Positions 27,792 to 43,348 of a stretch of 64,000 bases of DNA are shown piece after piece. Source of the stretch: Xestospongia bergquistia (Eukaryota; Porifera; Demospongiae; Haplosclerida; Petrosiidae); NCBI GenBank assembly GCA_963965975.1, contig OZ014424.1, positions 5,228,380 to 5,292,379 of the forward strand. Reading direction: 5' to 3'. Numbering within the stretch: position 1 is the first letter of the stretch; every line of letters begins with the position of its first letter. The translations under genes and the position numbers were made by a program. The notes beneath the pieces were generated by a model. That model worked only from the letters and a program-made list of their open reading frames with translations. It ran no database searches and was not told where the DNA came from.

Positions 27792-29312
27792 TTAAGAGGC
27801 CCATTCAGCCAATTCCCGGAGGTCATCTTCGTCATCTTTGACTGTTTTCTTTGCTCTTATAGGACCAGTAGCTACACAAAAAAATGTCAGCAATGATTTG
27901 ACTTGTGTGTAAGGACATAATATAAAAATTTTAACATAGCAAAGATCACCAGATTATTTGTAATATATAGTGGTAACCAAGGTAACCAAAGCATTTATTG
28001 TACAGTGGTAACCAAGGTAACCAACAGAGGTCTTGTTGGCTGTTGTGTCTCTTTCTTTGTTTATATTAATAGACTTACGGACTTCAGGTATTTCTGGTAA
28101 TTCAGATGCAGGAGTTTCAACATCTAACAATTGTTCATCTAACTCTGCTTGTTCCATTTCTTCTAGTTCAGCTAACAAATCATCCTGAAAACAAAATTAA
28201 GATATTACTTAAAATTTAAAATGTAAACTGTTATTATTATTAACATTGGTTCGATGTGCTGTTGGTAGTCTCATTCTCAAACCATTGAATGGTGTTTGGG
28301 AATGAGGATTATGGTCTTAACATATCCACTAATTTATATAACTAGATGTTTTCAGGATATCTCAGGATATCTTAGGATATCTTGTGTGTTGAGGTTAGTA
28401 TAATGTTACCTCATCAAAGTCTTGATTCATTCCAAATGGTGTAGAGATAATATCCCCAATCTCTTGAGCTATCTCATTCTGTTCTTGTATGTCATCCATC
28501 ATATCATGAATATCATCAACATCTCTACCGGTATGAAAATGGACGCATTAAAACAAAATAGATAAATAAATATTGAATACATCTAAAATATTAATAACTA
28601 TAAAACCTATATGAAAAATTTTGTATGGAATATCACAATAAATTTTTGTTATGATTAGACAGACATACCCATAATGAATATAGGCACAATGAAACATTTG
28701 TAAATTCATACTTTCAATTTTGTACCATAAACAAAGTAGTTGTTGTTTACTTACAAATGAGAATGAGCAGCTTTTAATGCTTTAGCAGCATAACTCATGT
28801 TCTTAAGTACCTCTGTACTAGTTTGTGCGTTTTCTAAAGCTTCACGTTGAAACTCAATAGTCGAGAGTGTCCCGTCAATTTGTTGTAATTGTTTTTCTAA
28901 TCTCTTCTTTCTTTTTAGAGCATTAAGAGCAGCTAGAGAGAGAGAGAGAGAGGGAGAGAGAGATAGTAACTATAATGTCCCATTATACCATCATATTACT
29001 AGTGACTATGAATAGAGTTCAAGATTGACTCATCCCTTCCCTCCCTCCCAAGTCAAAGGATCTGCTAAAATAAATAAGTTCAATTTTTCATAGCTTCTCT
29101 ATTAGTCATCATAAATGTATCTTTTTCTTACCTCTCTTGTTCTTCATCCCGTTCTTTTTAACCTGAGCTGTCTCTTGATCAATCTTCTTCTCTAAGAACT
29201 CTGATTTCTTGTTTAACATCTCTTCGGTTTCTCTTAGTTTTGTGATCGCCATTTGAGGAGTTGGAGGCTCCCCTTTCTTAGCTCCAAACATCTTAGCTAG
29301 GGCAGCAGCCAT
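27792..29312 (-). CDS. CHMP4: Charged multivesicular body protein 4 (ESCRT-III, Snf7/Vps32)
   Basis: Five exons: 29312-29132, 28932-28755, 28524-28410, 28184-28079, 27871-27792; 219 residues (vertebrate CHMP4B 224). The N-terminal MAAALAKMFGAKKGEPPTPQ gives the amphipathic helix that inserts in membranes. Basic helices 1-2 follow (AITKLRETEEMLNKKSEFLEKK, AALNALKRKKRLEKQL), then TEVLKNMSYAAKALKAAH and an acidic C-terminal half (DVDDIHDMMDDIQEQNEIAQE). The extreme C-terminus DEDDLRELAEWAS is the Alix/Bro1-binding helix typical of CHMP4. CHMP4 is the main filament-forming ESCRT-III subunit in endosomal sorting, cytokinesis and membrane repair. CHMP4A/B/C cannot be separated here; a single pre-duplication gene is expected. 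Confidence 0.95.
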
Positions 29313-29635
29313 CGTCTAAAGCTTGGTAAGTCAATCTGTCACTTTGTGTTTGCAGTAATGTCCCTGTGACAATCACATGACATCTATAAATTAATAGATG
29401 TAGTAATTATTATGTCATTCGACAGTCTTGTAGTGTTACTATTTATAGGATACACAGTAGTAATCTGGTAAGTCTAAATATTTGCTGTGGCATCATCAGT
29501 GAAATTAATATGGCAATATATAGTAAGACATAACATTTATTAATTTTTATATTTGGTTCAGAATTGATACAGTAATTTAAATCTCTCTACAGTTCCATTT
29601 CTTGCTGATGGTATACCAGTCAACCTTCCTCAGAC
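29313..29635. promoter_or_regulatory. Shared promoter region CHMP4 / SIRT5
   Basis: 323 bases between divergent start codons. On the SIRT5 side a likely acceptor (CTCTCTACAG ending at 29592) and an in-frame TGA upstream of ATG 29636 suggest a 5' UTR intron. No TATA box is obvious. Confidence 0.5.
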
Positions 29636-31101
29636 ATGAAGGCATTTCGTGAGGTATTTGCAGCAGCTAAACACATTGTGGTCCTCTCAGGAGCTGGGAT
29701 AAGTGCTGAGAGTGGAGTTCCTACTTTCCGTGGGGCAGGTGGCTATTGGAGGACATATCAAGTAATTGTTGCACATTGATTGAATTTGATAGGCTTCTAA
29801 TATGCATAGAGGCTGTTGGTACAGCAGGAAGTTAATACATTACTGATCCCTAACCCTTAATATGGATATTAACAATAAAGAGAAAAGTATGAAGTTCCTG
29901 CTCTACAAATAACCAATTATAATGCACTCAATAATAGCTATTATTGTCATAACTTAAAGACTATTAATTTCATAGGCTCAACAACTTGCTACACCACAGG
30001 CTTTTGAAGCTAATCCTTCTCTTGTTTGGGAATTCTATAGCTACAGACGTGAGGTGATGCATTCTAAACAACCTAATCCTGGTAATAATTGAGATTTTGA
30101 AAAGCAAGTAGAACAAACTGTCAAAAATAATCTTTCCATTAGCTCATCTGGCCATTGCTGAACTGGAAAAGCGTCTTAAACCTCAAGGTAGAAAGGTGAC
30201 TGTGATCACCCAGAATATTGACAGACTTCATCATCGTGCTGGTTCTGAAGATGTCATTGAGTTACACGGATCTCTTTGGTTGACACGATGCACAAAATGT
30301 GGTGATATCGAGGAAAATCATAACAGTCCTATAGTACCAGCTCTTAAAGACAAAGGGTAATAGAATAGAATAATTGTTTATTAAACAATTAAATATATTG
30401 AAAATTTTAAGATGCACAGATTCCCTTATTTATGTTTATTTTAATATTGATATTCTGTTCATGATAGTTATTTAATGAGTTTATGTTAGTATATTACAAA
30501 CACGCATTCTTTATTGTCATAAATTTACTTTTATACCTAAGACCACAACATAACATAATTATAGTCCATTTCATTATTTGTGTTATACAAAGTACATTCC
30601 ACAGTGCTCCTGATCCAGCTGCTGTTGATGCTAAAATTCCAATAGAAGATTTACCTCAATGTTCAAAATGTAACTCTCTTCTTCGTCCTCACGTCATTTG
30701 GTTTGGCGAAAGTTTAGATCACGAGGTCATACAAAGGACACAAGAGGAACTTGCATTGTGCGATCTTTGTCTGCTGGTTGGGACCTCCTCTGTTGTCTAT
30801 CCAGCAGCTGGATATGCTCCTATGTTAGCAGCACGTGGTGTGCCTGTTGCTGAGTTTAACCTTGAGGAAACACCAGTCACTGGAGCCCTAAAGTTAGCTT
30901 GGCACATAATTACATATAATATTTACTTGTTGTCTTTATACCTTTTAAAGAGAATTATTTATTATAATGACATGTATTTTTAAAGATTCCTTGATTTTTT
31001 GTTCTTTATTAATGGATAGATATCATTTCAGTGGAAAATGTGGTGAGACTTTGCCACAAGCTGTTGCCAGACATCCGACAGAACCGGAGTCAAAGTGTTA
31101 G
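29636..31101 (+). CDS. SIRT5: Sirtuin 5-type NAD-dependent deacylase
   Basis: Five exons: 29636-29761, 29976-30081, 30143-30356, 30605-30892, 31020-31101; 271 residues. It shows the NAD-binding [21 protein letters not shown], the class III sirtuin substrate pair Tyr63/Arg66 in FYSYRREVM (equivalent to Y102/R105 of human SIRT5, which bind succinyl/malonyl/glutaryl-lysine), [13 protein letters not shown], catalytic His119 in ELHGSLW, two zinc pairs (CTKC, CSKC), [22 protein letters not shown] and [10 protein letters not shown]. The start follows an in-frame stop, so the mitochondrial presequence of vertebrate SIRT5 is absent or lies on an unseen alternative exon. The exon-4 donor (AAA|GTTAGC at 30892) was chosen because it alone gives the family phase into [12 protein letters not shown]. 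Located head to head with CHMP4 and tail to tail with a GTPase. Confidence 0.93.
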
Positions 31102-31278
31102 TATCAAATGTTATAAAAACCTTACTATAAATTTGGGGGATGTGTCCTTTAAAATGTAATTATTATTATTATAGTAATAGTTATGAATCTCATTTTTGTT
31201 ATGTATAAAGACATATCACAATATAAAAGTCACAATACTAACTTATAGAATAGGATTCTTTATAAAATGTTTTCAAAA

Positions 31279-31939
31279 TTAACAACATTTTTTTTTGGGA
31301 CTAGTATCACTTTTCTTAGCATTACTCGTTGCTGCTGCTGCATAAGGATGTATTTTCAGAGCTATGGCATCAAACATTTCTTGAAGATTAGTATTGTTCT
31401 TAGCGCTGACTTCAAAAATCATATCTGGTTTGATTTCATTTAATTCTGCAAACTGCTTTGCTCGTTCAACTGTGACACTTCTATCTGATTCTGCTAAATC
31501 TAACTTGTTACCGACTAAACCAGTAAGAACTTCCTCTTGACCACTAGAGATACGTGCAGATATAGCATTCTGTACCCAAGATGTAAGAGAGTCGAATGTT
31601 TCCACTTCATCTATACTATAGACAAGGAGAAGAACTTTGGCTGAGCGGAAATAGGTATGAGGAATAGTACTCATGTGCCTTTCCATCCCTGCAGTGTCAA
31701 ATAAGGTCATCTAAAAGAAGAGAGTAAAATTCAATTCTATGGCAGCCGCCATACCCACTTACAGTGACGGTTTTATCATTGATAACCCAATTCTTTTGGA
31801 TCTCAGCATCTCGGATTTGGGGCTCAAAAAGCCCTGTTGCAAATCTAGTGAATATAGAGGTTTTGCCAACCCCTACATCGCCGACTAATATAACTTTATC
31901 TGGCGCAGAAGATAACAATTCTGCTGATAAACTTGTCAT
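31279..31939 (-). CDS. Divergent Ras-superfamily small GTPase, Met in place of catalytic Gln (copy 1)
   Basis: Two exons (31939-31763, 31710-31279), 202 residues. G-motifs in order: P-loop GDVGVGKTS (about 19-27), switch-2 DTAGMERH, NKLD in GNKLDL, and SAK in EVSAKNN. Elsewhere it is Rab-like (FEPQIRDAEIQ switch 1, VLLLVYSIDEVETFDSL), and it ends KKKCC, a Rab-type double-cysteine prenylation signal. The residue after DTAG is Met instead of the Gln that drives GTP hydrolysis in Rab/Ras, so intrinsic hydrolysis should be weak. The single intron splits at the same place (before the xTLxDTAG segment) as in the paralog at 35926-37593. I cannot assign it to a named Rab. Tail to tail with SIRT5. Confidence 0.85.
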
Positions 31940-32039
31940 GATCTTCCTCAACAACAGATAACTATATACTAACCAATAACCCCCTAACCCCACCGTTAAC
32001 ACACCCATAAAAGTAATGGGTGTGGCTCACTCAAAGTGA

Positions 32040-33473
32040 TGTTGCGTTTCTTCTGAAAAGCATACGTAATTTGAGAGTTTGTTGATAAAAGGTAAACAAT
32101 TTACTTAAATATGTTTTTTTTATTATTTAACATTAGGTCAACGATTGAAGGTAAGCTTTATACGAACTTTAAGCCAGTTTGAGTAGGTGGGGCTCAAATT
32201 CTGCATCAAATTTGCTCACATTTGTATCAGAAAATATCACATATATGTATATGAATATATATATTAGGAGTCTATCTGATAGTATCATCAATTGTAAGCA
32301 CTTTAGTTTAGTCGATTAGCTGACAGAGGACCACAAAGTGACTAACTGAAATAGTTGACTGTATATCTCAAGAGAGTTCACCAACTCTATTGAGTGTGCA
32401 TACGTCACTTCAAATTTTGAATTAATAGTTCAATAGAATAGAAAATAACATAGTATTAATTGATTGTCATAAGTTGTTAGACTACAGGAATAGTAGAAAC
32501 TCTTCATATGATAATAATGATTGTTTTATTTGAATATAATCACTTTAATATGTTTTGTTTTAAACAAACATAACCAAATGCTAGTTATTTATTGTTTAGC
32601 TAATATTTTGACTATTGGTAATTGAAGCACTTTCTTTATCTTTTTCTCACTAACCCTTTAATTAACTTTTTATTTTGTTAACTGTTACTACATATTAATT
32701 ACCTTACTACAAGTTATTAATTAGTAAAGTACTAAAGTTGTTATCATATTAATTTAATTTGTAGACTAATGTACTAATAATTAATGGAATAGCTATGTTC
32801 TAAAATAATCTACTATGTAAGAACTATACTGGAACTATTGAGTTTGTAATGCTAGTAATAAAATAACTAATTCGAAACTAACATGTACATTTATAGTGTA
32901 CTTAGAAGCCATTAAACGTGCTAAATATAGTTAAATGTTGTTATAGACACATTAACAATGCCCTTATCATAACAGTAAAGGTAGATAACACAATCAAGTG
33001 TCGTCATGTATTGTAATATATATGGAAGTTACATGATATTGTGCATAGCCACCTTGCCAATTAGATGGGATGTGTTACTATTTTTAGTAACATCATGCTA
33101 TAGGAAACTAGCTTGTATAACTTGTGTGCTATAGGTCAGCTTTCTTTCTCAGTGCTCAATAAGTCACTCTTTGTGGTTGTAGTGGAGAAAACTTAGATAT
33201 AAATTTACATAGACAGAGAGAGGCAGACACTTGCTGTTTTTAAGAAGTAGTAAGTCAAGATGTAGCTAGTTATGATTGTTATTTTAAAACTGAAGCAGAC
33301 TATTTGTAGCAACAACTATTGAATACAGTGTGTGTATGCTACCATTATTATCCTCTATTGTCAGTATGGAGGGTAACTTGGTGTATAGAGCATGTCAGGG
33401 CTATGCTAATTTTTTGTCAGGGGTAACAGAATATTTTTGAGATAGATAAATAGATAGATAGATAGATGAGGGG
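32040..33473. other. 1.4-kb AT-rich intergenic region, no gene seen
   Basis: Lies between the divergent starts of the Rab-like GTPase and the Rac gene. No reading frame with recognisable similarity, no strong repeat apart from short TAGATAGA runs near 33440. It presumably holds the promoters and the Rac 5' UTR or leader intron; it is the longest gene-free stretch outside the duplicated and satellite regions. Confidence 0.6.
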
Positions 33474-33539
33474 ATGGATAGATCGCTAAGCAGACATTGT
33501 CATGTGACTATTTTGTACTATAGATCCTTTAGAAAAAGA

Positions 33540-34439
33540 ATGAGTTTAAAACATGTGAAATGTGTAGTGGTTGGAGATGGAGCCGTGGGAAAGACCTGTT
33601 TACTTATGACATATACAACCAATTCCTTTCCTGGCGAGTATATCCCTACTGTCTTTGATAATTATGCTGCTAATGTGATTGTCGATGGGATGCCTTTCCG
33701 ACTGGGACTATGGGACACTGCAGGTGGGCGGAGTTGCCATATTGTTTTATAACTTAGTTATTTATTATTATATATTAGGTCAAGAGGATTACGAGAGAAT
33801 AAGACCTTTGTCGTATCCACAAACAAATGTCTTTTTATTGTGTTTCTCAATTGTTAGCCACGCCTCTTATCAAAATGTTGAACAAAAGGTGTGTTTTGGA
33901 ATGGATAAATACTTAAGAAAATGGATAAACATTTTATGGAATGGATAGATTTTATACTCAATGGATGAATAAATAATAAATAAATAATAAATTGAATATA
34001 TATAAATGGACAAATTTATAGATTAATGGATGAATGATTAGAGAAATGGATGTATGGATCAAGTTAGCATTAACTATATTTACAGACAAGAATTAATTTC
34101 TATTGTTCATAATATTATGATAAGATATGGTTTTATTTTACTCAGTGGCATCCAGAAGTCAGACAGCACTGCGGACCTGATGTACCTATTATTTTAGTCG
34201 GCACAAAACTGGATTTACGAGATGATCCAGAAACTTTAGCAGAGCTAGAAAAAGAGCATAAATCTCCCGTTCAATTTGTTGAGGGTCTGAGATTACAACG
34301 GAAGATCAGTGCTGAAAAATATCTAGAATGTTCTGCAAAGACATTGACAAATGTTCATGAAGTGTTTGCAGAGGCTGTGAGGGCAGGGCTCAAAGGTATG
34401 GAACCCAAAAAACCGAAGAAACGCTGCACTCTTTTGTAA
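33540..34439 (+). CDS. Rac-family Rho GTPase
   Basis: Three exons (33540-33723, 33779-33888, 34146-34439), 195 residues. It has the complete set of Rho-type motifs: [31 protein letters not shown] (P-loop plus switch 1), [20 protein letters not shown] with catalytic Gln61, [24 protein letters not shown], the Rho insert helix ([14 protein letters not shown]), YLECSAKT, and a basic tail ending [10 protein letters not shown], a CaaX box for geranylgeranylation. [16 protein letters not shown] and DTAGQEDY place it nearest Rac/Cdc42/RhoG. Rac proteins control actin polymerisation and NADPH oxidase at the plasma membrane. ATG 33540 is chosen to match the family start; an in-frame ATG at 33474 would add 22 residues with no counterpart. 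Confidence 0.93.
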
Positions 34440-34686
34440 AGAACTTTATTATGATAATTCTTTATTTTATCATTATCTCTTATCCTAATTGTTCAGTGTC
34501 CTCTTTTATATTATAATTAAAAACTTTGTGCGTGTTGCCATAGTAACATCACTGGTTATAATAATTATTAATTATTAAAATTTAATAACTCAACAAAGTA
34601 TTTTAAATTAATGAAAATCTCATTGATCAAATTTGGATCTAAAAATAAGGGAATTATATTTATTGTCGCAGTTAGCTTGGCACGAA

Positions 34687-35404
34687 CTACCCTGAGCTGA
34701 AGCAGTCAGAAGGACAATCTATAACAAAAACAATTCATATAATTGTGTTTACTTGGACATTGTGAAAACTTACCACAAAGTTCAAACCTCCGACCTTTAG
34801 GATCACGAACCCTCATCCCATTGCAGAAGGCCCTAACATTCCTTCGGAATTTTACCTTAGCTTTAAATTCGACTCCAGTCAATAGAGTGACAGTTTTTTC
34901 AAATTTAGGTCTCCTGAATGGATTCATCCGGAAAATATCTGACAGAGCATCAGTCAAAGATTTCAACTGCATTCGGCCATCACCTGTGCTTTCAATGCAT
35001 GGATCAGAATCGCATTCAACTAAGACATCAAATTTAAGCTCTGTTTTGGTCCCTTTGTTTCCTTTTGTTCCTTTTGTTCCCTTTCCTTTCGTTCCTTTTG
35101 TTCCTTTTCCTCCCTTCGTTCCTTTTCCCATTCCTTTCTGCTTGCAATCAACATCTTCAAAAAGGGATGCATTACAACTTGAAGAAATTGTCTGACCAGG
35201 AAGAAAGAGCATATTGATAGCATCAGCAGCTTCATCGGTTAACACAACTGATGCATTCATGCATATGTCATACTCCAAGTTTGCTTCCAATTTGACTTCT
35301 GAGAGGAGACCTAGCATTGGAAGGCATTGAGTCTGAGCATGCGCACCTTTTAAGGTCATAAAGACAATGGCTGAAGACAATATTATCAACTTAATGATAA
35401 CCAT
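34687..35404 (-). CDS. Secreted cationic protein with Lys-Gly-Thr repeats
   Basis: Two exons (35404-34774, 34718-34687), about 220 residues. The N-terminus MVIIKLIILSSAIVFMTL..AHAQ is a clear signal peptide with likely cleavage near residue 23. A domain with paired cysteines follows (residues 24-90), then a stretch of about 28 residues made almost only of K, G and T in register (GTK GGK GTK GTK ... GNK GTK, about 92-120), then a C-terminal domain with further Cys and many Arg/Lys (FRMNPFRRPKFEK, FRRNVRAFCNGMRVR). The repeat puts Gly at nearly every third position like a minimal collagen, but with Lys dominating, making a strongly basic patch. Reading through the first donor would give a 232-residue version instead; the donor GTAAGT and acceptor TATAG are good. 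I recognise no family. A matrix or mineral-associated role is possible, not shown. Confidence 0.75.
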
Positions 35405-35515
35405 TCTGCAGTGTATTCTTTGAAGATTTCAAAATAGTTGAGATTACACTAGTAAGCACTCCTTCCGTAGTGATCTTTCTCTTTGAACTGATGCAAATGT
35501 GCAATCGATGATGAT

Positions 35516-35522
35516 TTTATAG
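35516..35522 (-). promoter_or_regulatory. TATA box of the secreted KGT-repeat gene
   Basis: TATAAAA on the minus strand, about 112 bases upstream of the start codon at 35404. This is an isolated canonical TATA in a window where most housekeeping genes lack one, consistent with a regulated, cell-type-specific gene. Confidence 0.5.
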
Positions 35523-35925
35523 GTAACGCTGTCAGGTTCATGCACACAGCAGTTAAAATGTGTCAGACTTAAATAGAGCCCAGAGAAGGTAGTTAATCAA
35601 TGCATTGTTCACTTGTGATCATCTGACGCCTTGAAATGATCCACTGATCTCACTAAGGGCAATCTATCATATGCCAATTAGATTACTTCCTTAAATGGCT
35701 GTATTCAAGGTCATTTAAATTTAACATTAGTCTTAGCAGGAAATGGCATTTCCTTTCAGTCATTACAGGAAATAACATTTCTCGAGACATTAAAGTATTA
35801 TCATAAATCAATTGATAAGATCATTTGTATAAGTATAACACACTCTGACAATATATAAATATGCCCTGATTGAAAAATGAACAAAAATCACATATAAATC
35901 ATCTCATAGCAAAATGACGTTTAAA

Positions 35926-37593
35926 TTAATTACAGGCGGAACAAATTCTTTTTTTATCCTTTTTAGAGGTGGACTCTTCTTCGTTGATGCCAGCACGTAT
36001 TGTCTTTCTTCTCGGACGTGGTGATTTATTCATAGAAAGTGCTAATGAGTCAAAAAGAGCATCAAAACCATCTCCAGTTCTGGTAGATATTTCAAATATT
36101 TTATTCTCAGGGACACCCAACACTAAGGCAATCTCTTTTGCTCTGGCATTAGATACAGCTCTGACGCTTTCCATATCGGCTTTGTTTCCTACTAACACTG
36201 CATTTATATCGTGTACAGACTCTCCCATTCGATGAAAACTGAAGCACTCCGCCCACGTGTGTATATTACTAATACTATCTTCGCTGTCAATGGAGTAGAC
36301 CAGTAAGACATATTGAGCATCTCTGAAGTAAGTAGGAGGAATTGTTGAAGTGTATCTTTCCATCCCAGCAGTATCATATAATGTTAGCTATAAAAGAAAC
36401 ACAGGTGCTAAAATAGTACGAGGTAAATTGTTTTCTGTTACACTATCAATAGTCTAATCTAAGAACAAATTATTTTAATTCTTTATTGTTAATAAGTGTT
36501 TGGTATAAATCTTTTAAAGTCAATGCCTTTCAAAGAACTTCACTAATTACTACATGTAACATGACACTACTAATAGTAGTTGCCAAAAACATTTACCATT
36601 ACTAAATAGCTTTACTCATCATTATGATAGTAAAAGCGGATAACAAAAGGATAAGGACGGCACCAACAGACCAGCTGTTATGATAACCTGAGAGATATCA
36701 CTTTCAATCCAGAATGAAGTATTGTTATATAAACTTTGACCTTTGAAATCATATGGGAATAGTTACAACAACAGGTAGTCATTAAAACAGGAAGTGATAC
36801 AGCTATATTTAATTCTACTAAGTTATGAGCCAAAGACAAACAAAATTAGTTCAATGTTTGGATTAACGTTATCTTTTGTTTTTATCATGAGCTTAACATA
36901 ACCAGCGCATTTGAAAGCATAAACAATTCGAGATGTACATCAAGTAGAACTATAAGTTAGTAATATGTAGTATATATCTATTGTAACTATGACTCAGCAT
37001 AACAATAAACAAGTAAAATGTTTGAATGAATTAGTGTAGGATTTGAACAATTCGTGATTTGGGGTATTGTATTCAAACAATATATCTACACCCATTGTCT
37101 GAAATCATTCCAGTACCATATATGACAAGTGGCAGCCTGGGTAAGGTAATGAAGATTGATACCCTCCCTTCCAGTAAAATTTGGCAGGCCTCAACAACTT
37201 CTAATAGCTTCAGTACGTGTCAAGAGTTAAGTATCTCAGCCCTATATGGCATATTATTAATACTGATACAACACTATATACCATAAGGGTCTATATGACA
37301 TCACTTGATTCACTTATCAGATTGCATGCAAACAACTGCATGGTGACAAGTGATACCTTTAAAATGGTATTTTAAGAGGTCATTCAACTTACTTTAACAG
37401 GTGTTCCATGTACATGCCATTCCTTCATGTGTTCAGCTTGGTACCTGGTTTGAGTTGTGGTTTCAATGAATTTATCTGTCTTAAATCTCAGAAACATGGA
37501 AGTTTTACCAACTCCTTCATCTCCTACTAGGACTACCTTGTTAGTTGATAAATCAGAATCTCCAGCACTAGCATCCATTATCTTAGAGTACAT
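35926..37593 (-). CDS. Divergent Ras-superfamily small GTPase, Met in place of catalytic Gln (copy 2)
   Basis: Two exons (37593-37393, 36387-35926) separated by a 1.0-kb intron; 220 residues from the first ATG, or 215 from the internal ATG at 37578. G-motifs: GDEGVGKTSMFLRF, DTAGMERYTSTIP, VGNKADM and EISTRTG (a degenerate SAK). As in the paralog at 31279-31939, Met follows DTAG. The PPTYFRDAQYVLLVYSID and TYFRSAKVLLLVYSID segments show that the two are sister genes. The C-terminus ends ICSACN rather than CC, so prenylation is uncertain. The first exon start lies about 200 bases from the HELLS start on the opposite strand. Confidence 0.82.
36388..37392 (-). other. 1-kb intron of the second divergent GTPase gene
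   Basis: AT-rich, with no reading frame or RNA that I recognise. Much longer than the 52-bp intron at the same position in its paralog. Confidence 0.65.
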
Positions 37594-37688
37594 TCAAGTT
37601 ACTTGGAGCGGGTTATTGGTTCGATATATTGGGATGTCCCCAATCAATGATCTCAGGAAGTTTGGCTCCTAAGATTTTGTATTTGGTA

Positions 37689-37700
37689 TGCGCATGCGCA
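37689..37700. promoter_or_regulatory. Palindromic TGCGCATGCGCA (NRF-1-type site)
   Basis: A perfect 12-bp palindrome equal to the NRF-1 consensus (YGCGCAYGCGCR). It sits in the 200-base gap between the divergent starts of the GTPase (37593) and HELLS (37796), close to where a transcription start would be expected. CpG-containing words are rare in this AT-rich window, which makes chance less likely. Confidence 0.6.
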
Positions 37701-37795
37701 TCAACGTGCAAAAAGCGGGAAATTGCCAAACTGAGAAAGAGAGAAAAGAAGGTAGGTCTTTTCTTTTCTCTTATTTTTACTCATTTTTTATTAGA

Positions 37796-42383
<4,588 letters not shown>

Positions 42384-42671
42384 TTGACACAGTGGCTGGC
42401 CACAATGGTATTAATCAATGACAAAATTTTGGGTTGATACAGGTTGTATACATTACAGCATAAACTAACATTATATTTTATTATTAATGACAATATTTAT
42501 TCTCATCATCACGGTCTATTATATTCATATCATGTTATAGGTGTATTGTTATCAGATTCTGATAAATAAAAATGTGATCAGATAACACAATATCACGTGA
42601 TTATTAATTTTAATAGTTATAATATCAAATTAAACATGAAAAAGTTGTGGTGATAAGGAACAGCTGTTATG

Positions 42672-43348
42672 TTAATGGATTCCTCCTCTTAAGGCTAAAA
42701 CAAGATGGAGTACAGAGCCTCCTTGGATTTTATAATCTGAAGCAGTCTTGTCATCATTCCTTTAAAGAAAAATGATAAAAGTAGCCCCACCCATTTTTAA
42801 TATACACTGTATTATAATGTGTCCCTAAAGTTCTAGTAGGAAGTCCATGTTCATTATAATTATGATGATATTGATCAAAATAATTAATAACTGTCTTCCT
42901 ACTAAACTTAAATTTGATCTCAGTTGTATATAGGAAATGGGTGTGGCATGTTACTGTCAACAAACAAGACACACCTCCTAACAACATATTGACAATTAAC
43001 TTACATTTGTTTGCCACTGAAAATCAACCTGAATGAAGAGGAAGTAAACTATTCTTCATCAAACAAAACAACTTACCTTTGTTGTGGAGGAGGGATACCT
43101 TCTTTCTCTTCAACTCTCTCTTTGATTCTTTCAACCTAACATAGTCACATTCCACTCATATAATCAAATACTAACATGATCTACCTTGTCTGTAGGCTCT
43201 ATGTCAATATCAATCTATTGCACAGTCAGTTAGGAATCAGTTATATTCTCAACTTACCTCTTTACCTGTCAATGTCTATACAGGAAAACCAAAGTAGTTA
43301 TTTATACCTGAAAAACATCAACATACGTACCTTTACTTTGATCAACAT
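42672..43348 (-). CDS. NEDD8: NEDD8, ubiquitin-like modifier
   Basis: Six tiny exons: 43348-43331 (18 bases), 43275-43258 (18), 43214-43185 (30), 43135-43077 (59), 43028-43005 (24), 42759-42672 (88). Joined they give 78 residues: the MLIKVKTLTGKEID start, [35 protein letters not shown] and HLVLALRGG with Gly75-Gly76, followed by a two-residue tail (IH) that the processing protease UCHL3/DEN1 would remove. Ala72 distinguishes it from ubiquitin (Arg72). NEDD8 activates cullin-RING ligases via the E1 NAE1/UBA3. Because every exon is under 90 bases, the gene is nearly invisible to open-reading-frame scanning. Tail to tail with HELLS (288 bases). Confidence 0.95.

Noticed and set aside
34743..35195. 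150-codon plus-strand frame rich in Pro, Phe and Val
   Set aside because: It is the antisense shadow of the KGT-repeat gene; the signal peptide, splice sites and TATA box support the minus strand.
35020..35235. Lys/Glu-rich 71-codon frame
   Set aside because: Frame-shifted reading of the same KGT repeat; no signal peptide and no start context.
37688..37795. In-frame upstream extension of HELLS from ATG 37688
   Set aside because: It requires reading through what looks like a leader intron (donor GTAGGT at 37752, acceptor TTATTAG at 37794), and its start overlaps the NRF-1 palindrome.
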